A DNA stretch of 64,000 nt from Alistipes timonensis JC136 (GTDB lineage Bacteria; Bacteroidota; Bacteroidia; Bacteroidales; Rikenellaceae), in contig NZ_FNRI01000009.1 of NCBI RefSeq assembly GCF_900107675.1, forward strand, positions 80,716-144,715. Reading direction: 5' to 3'. How positions within the stretch are numbered: position 1 is the first letter of the stretch; each line of letters opens with the position of its first letter. A model generated the notes under the pieces. That model saw only the letters and a list, made by a program, of their open reading frames with translations. It was not told the DNA's origin and did no database searches. This document shows, in pieces, positions 1-7,951 of the stretch. Both the position numbers and the translations under genes were made by a program.

Positions 1-1
1 G

Positions 2-157
2 CTGCGTTTCCTGCGCAAGCAGGACATCGCCGCCGCAGGGCTGGCCGAAGGGGTGAACCTCGTGTGCTCGCGGGGACGTGCGCTGGGGTTTGCCAAACGA
101 ATCGGTGCGCGGGTCAACAACATGTACCCCAATTCGTTGCGAATTATAAAACAATAG
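2..157 (+). CDS. RsmF-like rRNA cytosine-C5 methyltransferase, C-terminal end (partial)
   Basis: Only the last 51 codons are present; the gene begins left of the window. The tail carries the pattern G-x-A-L-G-F-A-K-R-I-G-x-R-x-N-N-M-Y-P, which I associate with the C-terminal RNA-binding domain of Bacteroidetes RsmF/NOL1-NOP2-Sun family methylases. In those proteins this small domain follows the SAM-dependent methyltransferase domain and contacts rRNA. The stop codon TAG lies 2 bases before the MerR-type gene, so the two may be cotranscribed. The catalytic domain is outside the window, so the call rests on the tail motif alone. Confidence 0.65.
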   Translation: MRFLRKQDIAAAGLAEGVNLVCSRGRALGFAKRIGARVNNMYPNSLRIIKQ

Positions 158-159
158 AT

Positions 160-723
160 ATGGCCGATAAACTTTACTATTCGATGGGCGAGGTGGCCGA
201 AATGTTCGACGTCAATACGTCGCTCATCCGCCATTGGGAGTCGCAGTTCTCCATCCTCCGCCCCAAGCGCAACAAGAAGGGCAACCGTCTCTTCTCGCCG
301 CAGGACGTCGAGAACCTGAAGCTGATCTACCATTTGGTCAAAGAGCGCGGCATGACGCTCGAAGGAGCCAAGAAGGCGCTCCGCAAGGGGCCTGCCGAGA
401 GCGGTGTGAACCGTGATGCCGAACTGATGGAGCGTTTGCAGCGCATCCGGGCCCTGCTGGTCGAGGTCCGCGAGGACCTGAAAGCCGGAGCGGGGGAGAT
501 CGTGGCCGATGCGGATGCCACGGCTGAGACCGCCGGTGATTCCGAAGCCGCCCCCGTGCGCCGCCGGGTCAAGGCCGTGGTGAAGATCGACGAATCGACG
601 GGCGAGGAGCTTTCCGACGCCGGGCAGGCGGTTGCCAAACGCACGGTCCGCAAGCCCCGCCGCAAGAAGGAAGAGGTCGAGCACAAGGAGCTGTTCGCGT
701 TCTACGAACAATCGTTATTTTAA
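160..723 (+). CDS. MerR-family transcriptional regulator
   Basis: The protein has 187 residues. Residues 1-70 form a MerR-type winged helix: Y-Y-S-M-G-E-V-A-E-M-F at the first helix, then a recognition region with I-R-H-W-E and R-L-F-S-P-Q-D-V. The rest is an alanine- and glutamate-rich linker and a basic stretch (R-K-P-R-R-K-K). No effector-binding cysteines or drug-binding domain are visible, so the inducer is unknown. I chose the ATG at 160 because the MerR domain starts directly after it; longer upstream frames read into the previous gene. Spacing to the next gene is 10 bases, which suggests an operon with the Nif3-like gene. Confidence 0.85.
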   Translation: MADKLYYSMGEVAEMFDVNTSLIRHWESQFSILRPKRNKKGNRLFSPQDVENLKLIYHLVKERGMTLEGAKKALRKGPAESGVNRDAELMERLQRIRALLVEVREDLKAGAGEIVADADATAETAGDSEAAPVRRRVKAVVKIDESTGEELSDAGQAVAKRTVRKPRRKKEEVEHKELFAFYEQSLF

Positions 724-733
724 GGAAAATCCT

Positions 734-1519
734 ATGAAGATCAGTCAGATAACCGAAGTCATCGAACGCTTCGCCCCGCTTGGGTGGCAGGAGTCGTATG
801 ACAATGCGGGACTTATCGTCGGGCGTCCCGACGACGAGGTCCACAAGGCCCTGCTGGCCGTGGACGTGACCGAAGAGGTGCTGGACGAGGCCGAAGCCGA
901 GGGGTGCGATATCGTATTGACACACCATCCGATCATCTTCCATGCGCTCAAACGTTTCAATTCGGCGGACCCCGTGCAGCGGTGTGTCGAGCGGGCCATC
1001 CGCAGCCGGATCGCCCTCTATGCCTGCCACACCAACCTCGACAGCGCCCCCGAAGGGATGAGCTGGCGGTTGGCCGAAATACTGGGCGTCGGAAACCTCG
1101 GGGTGCTGCAACCCTCGGAAGCCGGCGAGGGCGTGGGATTCGGCGTAGTGGGCGAACTATCTGAATCCGTTGACACCGTGGAGTTTATGCAGTTTATCCG
1201 GCGAAAACTCGGCGTGAAGGTCGTAAGGTACAGCGACACGGCGACTTCCGCAGTGCGCCGCGTGGCGGTCTGCACCGGCGCCGGGGCTTCGCTGATCGGC
1301 GAAGCACGCCGCGCAGGGGCCGATATTTACATCACCGCAGACCTGAAGTACAACGACTTCATGACACCCGATAAAGTCCTCACGGTAGCAGATATAGGCC
1401 ATTTTGAGAGCGAATATTGCGCAATTGAGCTATTATTTGATATTTTATCGAAAAATTTATGTACCTTTGCGGTTCGCAAGAGTGAACGCTCTCGCAATCC
1501 GGTGAATTATCTGGTGTAA
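734..1519 (+). CDS. Nif3-like dinuclear metal centre hexameric protein
   Basis: The protein has 261 residues and belongs to the Nif3/YbgI family, which binds two metal ions and forms a toroidal hexamer; some members are annotated as GTP cyclohydrolase I type 2, but the cellular role is unsettled. Metal-binding motifs are visible: T-H-H-P-I-I-F near residue 63, A-C-H-T-N-L-D near residue 97, and G-H-F-E-S-E near the C-terminus. Many Bacteroidetes members are about 365 residues with an inserted PII-like domain; this one is the short form without it. The start at 734 follows a short purine-rich stretch; an upstream in-frame ATG would overlap the MerR gene. Confidence 0.85.
   Translation: MKISQITEVIERFAPLGWQESYDNAGLIVGRPDDEVHKALLAVDVTEEVLDEAEAEGCDIVLTHHPIIFHALKRFNSADPVQRCVERAIRSRIALYACHTNLDSAPEGMSWRLAEILGVGNLGVLQPSEAGEGVGFGVVGELSESVDTVEFMQFIRRKLGVKVVRYSDTATSAVRRVAVCTGAGASLIGEARRAGADIYITADLKYNDFMTPDKVLTVADIGHFESEYCAIELLFDILSKNLCTFAVRKSERSRNPVNYLV
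1436..1469 (+). promoter_or_regulatory. Bacteroidetes-type promoter inside the 3' end of the Nif3-like gene
   Basis: TTTG at 1436-1439 and TACCTTTG at 1462-1469 are separated by 22 bases, matching the Bacteroidetes primary sigma consensus (TTTG, 19-21 bases, TAnnTTTG) with one extra base. It lies about 75 bases before the zinc-ribbon gene, within the coding end of the upstream gene. Confidence 0.6.
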
Positions 1520-1542
1520 GTCTAAACTATACAGTACATTAT

Positions 1543-2304
1543 ATGGCAACACAAAAAAAGACGGCCGAGGTTGATTACTCGATGCAGGAGAAGATCCTGG
1601 CGCTCTACGAGCTGCAGAAGATCGACAGCAAGATCGACGAAATCAACAAGGTGAAAGGTGAACTGCCGCTCGAGGTGCAGGATCTCGAGGACGAGATGGC
1701 CGGGATGAAGACCCGCATCGAGCACATCAACGCCGAGATCGAGGAGCTCAACACGCTCACCAAGCAGCGCAAGCGCGAGGTGGATCAGGCCAAGATCATG
1801 ATCGGCAACTACAAGGAGCAGCAGAACAACGTGCGTAACAACCGCGAGTTCGATGCCATCACCAAGGAGATCGAGTATCAGGAGCTCGAGATCGAGCTGG
1901 CCGAGAAGCGCCTGAAAGAGTATGCTGCCGGCGTGAAGATCAAAAAGGCACAGTTGGAGGAGGCCGAGGCGCAGAGCAAGGAGCGTCTGGCGGACCTCGG
2001 GGCCAAGAAGGCCGAGCTGGAGGGTATCGAAGCCGAGACGGCGCCGCTGGTGGCGGAATATTCCGTGCAGGGCGAAGGCGTTAAGGCGAAGATCGACGAG
2101 CGCCTGCTGTCGGCTTACGACCGTATCCGCCGCAACGTCCGTAACGGACTGGCCGTGGTGACCGTAAAGCGCGACGCCTGCGGAGGCTGCTTCAACCGCA
2201 TTCCGCCCCAGCGTCAGGTGGATATCCGGCAGGGTAAGAAGATCATTATCTGCGAGTATTGCGGCCGTATCCTGGTGGCCGATCCCGACGAACCGCAGGA
2301 ATAG
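1543..2304 (+). CDS. Coiled-coil protein with C-terminal C4 zinc ribbon
   Basis: The protein has 253 residues. Residues about 15-180 are a long charged heptad-rich helical hairpin (coiled coil), and the C-terminus carries two CxxC pairs (C-G-G-C and C-E-Y-C) spaced as a C4 zinc ribbon. This is the architecture of the widespread bacterial zinc-ribbon family related to CT398/HP0958, some members of which interact with RNA, sigma factors or secretion components. The exact function in Bacteroidetes is not established. It has its own promoter inside the upstream gene and a strong terminator just after its stop codon, so it is likely monocistronic. Confidence 0.85.
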   Translation: MATQKKTAEVDYSMQEKILALYELQKIDSKIDEINKVKGELPLEVQDLEDEMAGMKTRIEHINAEIEELNTLTKQRKREVDQAKIMIGNYKEQQNNVRNNREFDAITKEIEYQELEIELAEKRLKEYAAGVKIKKAQLEEAEAQSKERLADLGAKKAELEGIEAETAPLVAEYSVQGEGVKAKIDERLLSAYDRIRRNVRNGLAVVTVKRDACGGCFNRIPPQRQVDIRQGKKIIICEYCGRILVADPDEPQE

Positions 2305-2319
2305 AGACGATAAGAACGG

Positions 2320-2362
2320 CGAAAGGCTTCCGGTTTTCCGGGAGCCTTTCGTTTTGTTTTTA
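2320..2362 (+). terminator. Rho-independent terminator after the zinc-ribbon gene
   Basis: A 14-base stem (2320-2333 with 2338-2351, one G-T pair) has a TTTT loop and is followed by a T-rich tract to about 2362. Confidence 0.9.
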
Positions 2363-2405
2363 AAATATTTTGTAAATAAAAGAATGTTAATTTATTAACA
2401 CCGAA

Positions 2406-2441
2406 ATTTCTTCCGAGTTTTGCAAATAATCCTTAACTTTG
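2406..2441 (+). promoter_or_regulatory. Probable promoter for the NAD+ synthase gene
   Basis: TAACTTTG at 2434-2441 matches the TAnnTTTG element. The best upstream partner is a weak TTTC at 2407-2410, 23 bases away, in an AT-rich stretch. It lies 34 bases before the start codon, in the only gap between the previous terminator and nadE. Confidence 0.5.
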
Positions 2442-2474
2442 CAAAGCTCTATTGCTCCGACTTAAATTGTTGCC

Positions 2475-4055
2475 ATGAAAATAGCTATTGCCCAGTTGAA
2501 TTACACGATCGGAGATGTGGACGGCAACGCATCCAAGATCATCGATTCGATCAACAAAGCGAAAGCACAGCGCGCCGACCTGGTGATCTTCGCCGAACAG
2601 GCCGTGAGCGGGACTCCTGCCTTCGACCTGCTGCGGAAAACGACTTTCCTCGAATTGTGCGAGGACGCATTGGTCGAGATCGCCTCGTGCTGCGACGGCA
2701 TTGCCGCCATCGTCGGACTGCCGATCCTCACGAACAACGGCACGATCAGCGCCGCGGCGCTGATTCAGGACCGCAAGGTGCTGCGCTATGTCGGCAAGAA
2801 ATACATCACCGCGCGCCGCGAGATGGGTTTCCTGACCCCTTCGAAGGGATTTGAGTACGCCACGATCAAAGGCCACAAGTGCGCCATCATCGTGGGCGAC
2901 GACCTGAGCCGCGAGCACGATTTCGACCAGTCGGTCGAGACCGTCATTTCGATCAACGCCCGCAAATACGGCAAGGGAACCATGACCTACCGCTATGAAA
3001 TGATGCGTCACCTGGCATTTGTCGAGGGCAAGAACCTCGTGCTGGTCAATCAGGTGGGCGGATCGACCGACATCGTTTACGACGGCACGTCGGGGGTGAT
3101 GAACGGCCGCGGCGAAGTGGTGCTGATGATGAAGAACTTCGAGGAGGATTTCCAGATTTTCGACACGAAAGCCGAAGCGGAGCCGATTGCGATCCCCTCG
3201 ACCTACAACGACCGCACGCGGCTGGTCTACGAAGCGGCCCGCTGCGGACTGCGGGATTTCTTCCGCAAGAACGGTTACCAGAAGGCCTCGATCGGTCTCT
3301 CGGGCGGTATCGACTCGGCCGTGGTGGCCTGCATCGCCGCCGATGCGCTGGGTGCGGAGAACGTCCGGGCGCTGCTGATGCCCTCGCCGTTCTCGTCCGA
3401 CGAATCGGTGGAGGACGCCAAGGAGCTGGCCTGCAACCTCGGCATCGAATACAACGTCATACCCATTTCCGAAATTTATACCAGCGTGGTGAACACCCTG
3501 AAGCCCGTCATCGGCGGCACGGAGTTCGACGCCACGGAGGAGAATATCCAGACCCGCATCCGCACGGTGCTGCTGATGGCCCTGCAGAACAAGACGGACT
3601 ATATTCTGCTCAACTCCTCGAACAAGAGCGAGAACGCCCTGGGACTCTGCACGCTTTACGGCGACACGGCGGGGGCGTTCAGCCCCACGGGAGACCTCTA
3701 CAAGAGCGAAATGTACGACGTGGCCCGCTACATCAACCGTACGCAGGGCAACCCGATCCCCGAAAGCATCCTGACGAAGGAACCCTCCTCGGAGCTTCAT
3801 CCGGGGCAGAAGGACAGCGACATCCTGCCGCCCTACGAGGTGGTGGACGCCATTCTGACGCGCATGATCGAGGAGGGGCAGCACCGCGAGGAGATCGTCA
3901 ACGCGGGATTCGATTCGGAGGTCGTGGAGAAGATCCATGCGATGATCATGCACAACGAGAAGAAACGCTATCAGTTCCCGCCCGTGCTGCGGTTGTCGTC
4001 GTGCACTTTCGGGCACGAGCGGCTGATGCCCCTCACCAATAAATACGGAGATTAG
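2475..4055 (+). CDS. nadE: NAD+ synthase with nitrilase-like N-terminal domain
   Basis: The protein has 526 residues and makes NAD+ from nicotinic acid adenine dinucleotide, ATP and an ammonia source. Residues about 1-250 form a nitrilase-fold domain, normally the glutaminase; residues about 255-526 form the synthetase domain with the pyrophosphate loop S-G-G-I-D-S-A near residue 275. In glutamine-dependent enzymes the nitrilase triad is Glu-Lys-Cys. Glu41 (F-A-E) and a Lys at 108/109 are present, but the usual I-C-E-D is V-G-D-D here, putting Gly141 where the catalytic Cys belongs. Cys136 is nearby but out of register. The enzyme may therefore use free ammonia. The rseC start follows after 4 bases. 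Confidence 0.88.
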   Translation: MKIAIAQLNYTIGDVDGNASKIIDSINKAKAQRADLVIFAEQAVSGTPAFDLLRKTTFLELCEDALVEIASCCDGIAAIVGLPILTNNGTISAAALIQDRKVLRYVGKKYITARREMGFLTPSKGFEYATIKGHKCAIIVGDDLSREHDFDQSVETVISINARKYGKGTMTYRYEMMRHLAFVEGKNLVLVNQVGGSTDIVYDGTSGVMNGRGEVVLMMKNFEEDFQIFDTKAEAEPIAIPSTYNDRTRLVYEAARCGLRDFFRKNGYQKASIGLSGGIDSAVVACIAADALGAENVRALLMPSPFSSDESVEDAKELACNLGIEYNVIPISEIYTSVVNTLKPVIGGTEFDATEENIQTRIRTVLLMALQNKTDYILLNSSNKSENALGLCTLYGDTAGAFSPTGDLYKSEMYDVARYINRTQGNPIPESILTKEPSSELHPGQKDSDILPPYEVVDAILTRMIEEGQHREEIVNAGFDSEVVEKIHAMIMHNEKKRYQFPPVLRLSSCTFGHERLMPLTNKYGD

Positions 4056-4059
4056 CGGC

Positions 4060-4479
4060 GTGGCGGAACTGATCGAACACAGCGGCGTGGTGGAACGCAC
4101 GGAAGGCGACACGGTCTATGTGCGGATCACCTCCCGAAGCGCCTGCGGAAGCTGCAAGGCCCGTCAGGCGTGCGGATTGGCCGAAGCCCAGGACAAGATC
4201 GTCACGGTGGCGACCCCCGGGGCCGCGGAATATGCGGCGGGCGATGCCGTGACAGTCGGTGTGCGCCGCAGTGCGGGCATGCGGGCCGTCGTGCTGGCTT
4301 ATGTCGGCGCGCTGGCGGTGCTCATGGCGGTGCTCGTGGCCGCCATTGCCGGCATGGGATGGAGTGAAGGCGCAGGCGCCCTCGCGGCAATCGCCGGCGT
4401 GGGCGTTTATTATTTCGTGCTGTGGCTCTTCCGCACGAAAATCGAACACACAATTCAATTTACAATAACTAAAATCTGA
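4060..4479 (+). CDS. rseC: RseC/SoxR-reducing system family membrane protein
   Basis: The protein has 139 residues with a GTG start. The N-terminal part has a cysteine cluster (C-G-S-C-x4-A-C-G) typical of RseC/RsxC-associated proteins, followed by two hydrophobic segments at roughly residues 74-96 and 102-124. RseC-type proteins accompany RNF/Rsx electron-transport operons and are thought to help maintain a redox partner; the precise role in Bacteroidetes is unproven. Its stop overlaps the rnfB start (TGATG), so translation is probably coupled. Confidence 0.8.
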   Translation: MAELIEHSGVVERTEGDTVYVRITSRSACGSCKARQACGLAEAQDKIVTVATPGAAEYAAGDAVTVGVRRSAGMRAVVLAYVGALAVLMAVLVAAIAGMGWSEGAGALAAIAGVGVYYFVLWLFRTKIEHTIQFTITKI

Positions 4480-5423
4480 TGGAAGTATTACTTTACACGA
4501 TCCTGACGCTGTGTGCGCTGGGCGTGCTCTCGGCGGTGATCCTCTATTTCGTGGCCCAGAAGTTCCGGGTCGACGAGGACCCGCGCATCGACGAGGTGGA
4601 GAAGATGCTCCCCGGCGCCAACTGCGGCGGCTGCGGATTCGCCGGCTGTCGGGGCATGGCCGATGCGTTGGTCAGGCAGGACGACATTTCGTCGCTGTTC
4701 TGCCCCGTGGGCGGCGGCGACTGCATGAAAGCTGTGGCCGCATATCTCGGAAAGGCCGCTGCCGAAAAGCAGCCCGAGGTGGCGACCGTCCGCTGCGGCG
4801 GCACGTGCGAAAAGCGCCCCCGCACCAACGACTTCGACGGTGCCAAGTCGTGCGCCGTGGCTTCGTCGCTCTATGTGGGTGAAACGGGCTGTGCGTTCGG
4901 ATGCCTCGGGTTCGGCGACTGCGTCGTGGCCTGTGCTTTCGACGCTATTCACATCAATCCTGCAACGGGGCTTCCGGAGGTCGACGCGGACAAGTGTACG
5001 GCCTGCGGCGCCTGTGTGAAAGCGTGCCCGAAGATGATTATCGAGCTGCGCAAGAAGTGGCCCAAGAACCGTGCGGTCTATGTGTCGTGCGTCTCGAAAG
5101 ACAAGGGCGCCGTGGTGATGAAGGCCTGCAAGGCCGGGTGTATCGGATGCGGCAAGTGCGTGAAGGTCTGCGCCTTCGATGCCATCACCGTGGAGAACAA
5201 CCTCGCCTACATCGACCCGCTGAAATGCAAACTGTGCCGCAAGTGCGTGAACGAGTGTCCCACGGGCGCCATCCGGCTGGTCGGCATGGACCCGCTGCCC
5301 AAAGCCCCGAAGGCCGCTCCGGCAGCTCCCGCGGCTCCCAAGGCCGAAACGGCCCCTGCGGCGGAGAAACCGGCGGCGGCTCCGAAGGCCGGGGATGCGC
5401 CTGATGCTAACAAAGAATCGTAA
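4479..5423 (+). CDS. rnfB: RNF electron transport complex subunit B
   Basis: The protein has 314 residues. It has one N-terminal membrane helix (about residues 4-26), then the RnfB Fe-S motif A-N-C-G-G-C-G-F-A-G-C, then ferredoxin-type 4Fe-4S motifs (C-T-A-C-G-A-C-V-K-A-C-P and two later repeats, C-I-G-C and C-K-L-C). RnfB takes electrons from reduced ferredoxin and passes them into the membrane complex. The last 45 residues are an Ala-Pro-Lys-rich tail, probably disordered. It overlaps rseC by 1 base and rnfC follows 16 bases after its stop. Confidence 0.95.
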   Translation: MEVLLYTILTLCALGVLSAVILYFVAQKFRVDEDPRIDEVEKMLPGANCGGCGFAGCRGMADALVRQDDISSLFCPVGGGDCMKAVAAYLGKAAAEKQPEVATVRCGGTCEKRPRTNDFDGAKSCAVASSLYVGETGCAFGCLGFGDCVVACAFDAIHINPATGLPEVDADKCTACGACVKACPKMIIELRKKWPKNRAVYVSCVSKDKGAVVMKACKAGCIGCGKCVKVCAFDAITVENNLAYIDPLKCKLCRKCVNECPTGAIRLVGMDPLPKAPKAAPAAPAAPKAETAPAAEKPAAAPKAGDAPDANKES

Positions 5424-5439
5424 AAAAGGAATTCCAACT

Positions 5440-6789
5440 ATGAAGACATTTCCAATGGGCGGAGTCCATCCGTCGGAAAATAAGCTGAGCTGTGCCAAAC
5501 CGATCGAGGTGCTTCCGCTGCCCGAGGTGGTGACGATCCCCCTCGCGCAGCACATCGGGGCTCCCGCCGTGGCCAAGGTCGCCAAGGGCGACAAGGTGCT
5601 GACCGGACAGCTCATCGCCGAAGCCGGCAGCTTCATGTCGGCGAACATCCACTCCCCGGTGTCGGGCACGGTCACGGCCGTGGATATGGTTCCCAACGGA
5701 CAGGGTTTGCGCCAGATGATGATTACCATCAAGCGCGAGGGCGACGACTGGGCCGAGGGCATCGACCGCTCGGAGACGCTGGTGAAAGCATGTCCCTTCT
5801 CGGCGCAGGAGATCATCGCCAAGATCAAGGATGCCGGTATCGTCGGCATGGGCGGCGCGACGTTCCCTACGCACGTGAAACTGGCGGTGCCTCCCGGAAA
5901 AAAGGCCGAGTGCGTCATCATCAACGGCGTGGAGTGCGAACCCTATCTCACTTCGGACCACCGCACGATGCTGGAGCACGGCGAGGAACTGGTGGTCGGC
6001 GTGACGATCCTGATGAAAGCCGTGGGCGTGGAGAAGGCCTATATCGGCATCGAGAACAATAAACCCGACGCCATCGCGCACCTGAAGCAGATCGCGGCGG
6101 GATATGAGGGCATCGAGGTGGTGCCGCTGAAGGTGATGTATCCGCAGGGCGGTGAGAAACAGCTTATTGCGGCTGTCACGGGCCGTCAGGTGCCGCCTCC
6201 GCCCGCACTGCCGATCGACGTGGGCGCCGTGGTGTGCAACGCTTCGACGACCGTGGCCGTCTACCGGGCCGTGCAGAAGTCGATGCCGCTGATCGAGCGC
6301 GTGGTGACCGTCACGGGCAAACGCCTGAAGGAGCCCAAGAATCTGCTGACCCGCATGGGTACGCCGGTTTCGACCTTGCTGGAAGCTGCCGGAGGAGTTC
6401 CCGAAGAGGCTTCGAAGGTGATTAACGGCGGTCCGATGATGGGGCGTGCGATGGTCAACCTCGCGTCGCCCGTCACGAAGGGATGCTCGGGAATCACGGT
6501 TCTTTCGGGGCGCGAAGCCGTGCGCCGCGAAGCCGCGCAGTGCATCAAATGCGCCAAGTGCGTGTCGGCCTGCCCGATGGGTCTGGAACCCTATTACCTC
6601 TCGAAAATGACGCAGAAGAAAGGCTGGGATGCGTTGGAACAGCAGATGATTACTTCGTGCATCGAGTGCGGATGCTGCCAGTCCACGTGCCCCTCGTACC
6701 TGCCGCTGCTGGACTGGATACGTCTCGGAAAACAGACCGTGATGGGGATTATCCGTGCCCGCGGCGCCGCAGCAGCGCCCAAAAAGTAA
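5440..6789 (+). CDS. rnfC: RNF electron transport complex subunit C
   Basis: The protein has 449 residues. The N-terminal half contains a biotinyl-lipoyl-like region and the FMN/NADH-binding fold of the NuoF/RnfC family (G-M-G-G-A-T-F-P near residue 143). The C-terminal part has two 4Fe-4S motifs (C-I-K-C-A-K-C-V-S-A-C-P and C-I-E-C-G-C-C-Q-S-T-C-P). RnfC is the NADH-facing peripheral subunit. I chose the ATG at 5440, which follows an A/G-rich ribosome-binding stretch; the in-frame ATG at 5395 would overlap rnfB. Unlike the other junctions in the operon, rnfC is separated from rnfD by 180 bases holding a dispersed repeat. Confidence 0.95.
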   Translation: MKTFPMGGVHPSENKLSCAKPIEVLPLPEVVTIPLAQHIGAPAVAKVAKGDKVLTGQLIAEAGSFMSANIHSPVSGTVTAVDMVPNGQGLRQMMITIKREGDDWAEGIDRSETLVKACPFSAQEIIAKIKDAGIVGMGGATFPTHVKLAVPPGKKAECVIINGVECEPYLTSDHRTMLEHGEELVVGVTILMKAVGVEKAYIGIENNKPDAIAHLKQIAAGYEGIEVVPLKVMYPQGGEKQLIAAVTGRQVPPPPALPIDVGAVVCNASTTVAVYRAVQKSMPLIERVVTVTGKRLKEPKNLLTRMGTPVSTLLEAAGGVPEEASKVINGGPMMGRAMVNLASPVTKGCSGITVLSGREAVRREAAQCIKCAKCVSACPMGLEPYYLSKMTQKKGWDALEQQMITSCIECGCCQSTCPSYLPLLDWIRLGKQTVMGIIRARGAAAAPKK

Positions 6790-6819
6790 GGGTGGATTTC
6801 CGTTTCGAAGATTCCGGCC

Positions 6820-6902
6820 CGGCGGCCGCTTGCGGCCGTAAGTCCCTCCCGAGGGAGGGATTTAGGGTGGGGTGGGATTTGTAAACGCGGCTGCAAGCCG
6901 CG
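6820..6902 (-). repeat. Two-hairpin dispersed repeat, copy A, between rnfC and rnfD
   Basis: Read on the minus strand, this is a GC-rich hairpin (6886-6902), a core of the form GTTTACAAATC-CCACCCC, and a second hairpin (6843-6860). The same architecture and core recur at 33991-34045 and 44022-44082. A further palindromic hairpin lies at 6821-6838. The copy sits inside the RNF operon, so it will be in the transcript. Confidence 0.75.
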
Positions 6903-6969
6903 GGACGATACCTCGGGAATGGCAGGAACGGTCCGATAATACGAAGAATGTAAAATTATAGTATAACTT

Positions 6970-7938
6970 ATGGCAAACAAACTCATTGTAGCTCCTGCGC
7001 CGCACGTTCAGACCTCCCAGTCGACGGCCCGGATCATGCGCGACGTGGTGATCGCGCTGATGCCTGCGCTGGTCGTCTCGACCGTGGTGTTCGGAGCGGA
7101 CGTGCTGCGCGTTACGGCCCTTTCGGTGGCGGCGTGCGTGGCGTTCGAGTACCTGATTCAGAAATTCATGGTCCGCGGTGCGGTGACCGTCACCAACTGG
7201 TCGGCCGCGGTGACCGGCGTCCTGCTGGGCTTCAACCTCCCGGCGTCGATTCCCTGGTGGATCGTCGTGATGGGCGCTTTCGTGGCGATCGCCGTCGCCA
7301 AGATGACCTTCGGAGGTCTCGGCAAGAACCCCTTCAACCCCGCGTTGGTGGGCCGCGTATTCCTGCTGATCGCCTATCCGGTGCAGATGACCACTTTTCC
7401 GCTGCCGGTGAACGGCACGTTCGACGCCCTTTCGGGCGCCACGCCGCTGGCCGCCGTGAAGCAGGGCATCGTGACTCCCGGGACGGTGGGAGCTCAGGAA
7501 TTGCTGCTGGGCAACATGCCCGGTTCGCTGGGCGAGGTGGCCGCGCTGGCACTGCTCTGCGGATTCGTTTACCTGCTGTGGCGGCGCGTCATCACGTGGC
7601 ATATTCCCGTGACGGTGCTCGTGACGATGGCTGTGTTCGCATTTGTAGCGGCACTCTGCTCCGGACAGTCGGAGGCGGCGCTGTGGCAGCTGCCGTTGTT
7701 CCATGTGCTGGCCGGAGGTGCGATCCTCGGAGCAGTGTTCATGGCGACGGACTATTCCACGTCGCCGATGACCGTCAAAGGCGGGGTGATCTTCGCCGTG
7801 GGTATCGGTGCGATCACCATGTGCATCCGTCTGTGGGGCGCCTATCCCGAGGGCATGTCGTTCGCGATCCTCATCATGAACGCCTGCGTGCCCCTGATCA
7901 ACAAGTATGTCAAACCCAAGCGCTTCGGCGTGAAATAA
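6970..7938 (+). CDS. rnfD: RNF electron transport complex subunit D
   Basis: The protein has 322 residues and about eight to nine hydrophobic segments of the RnfD/NqrB family. The covalent FMN site is visible as S-G-A-T-P with the acceptor threonine at residue 158. In the complex this subunit carries a flavin in the membrane and is thought to help couple electron flow to Na+ or H+ movement. The start ATG directly follows the operon-internal gap. rnfG begins 13 bases after its stop, behind a clear GGAGG. Confidence 0.95.
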   Translation: MANKLIVAPAPHVQTSQSTARIMRDVVIALMPALVVSTVVFGADVLRVTALSVAACVAFEYLIQKFMVRGAVTVTNWSAAVTGVLLGFNLPASIPWWIVVMGAFVAIAVAKMTFGGLGKNPFNPALVGRVFLLIAYPVQMTTFPLPVNGTFDALSGATPLAAVKQGIVTPGTVGAQELLLGNMPGSLGEVAALALLCGFVYLLWRRVITWHIPVTVLVTMAVFAFVAALCSGQSEAALWQLPLFHVLAGGAILGAVFMATDYSTSPMTVKGGVIFAVGIGAITMCIRLWGAYPEGMSFAILIMNACVPLINKYVKPKRFGVK

Positions 7939-7951
7939 CGGAGGTGACACG

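Noticed and set aside
2433..4112. 559-residue open frame on the minus strand
   Set aside because: It is fully antisense to nadE and rseC, has no recognisable domain and is rich in His and Arg, as expected of a shadow frame in GC-rich DNA.
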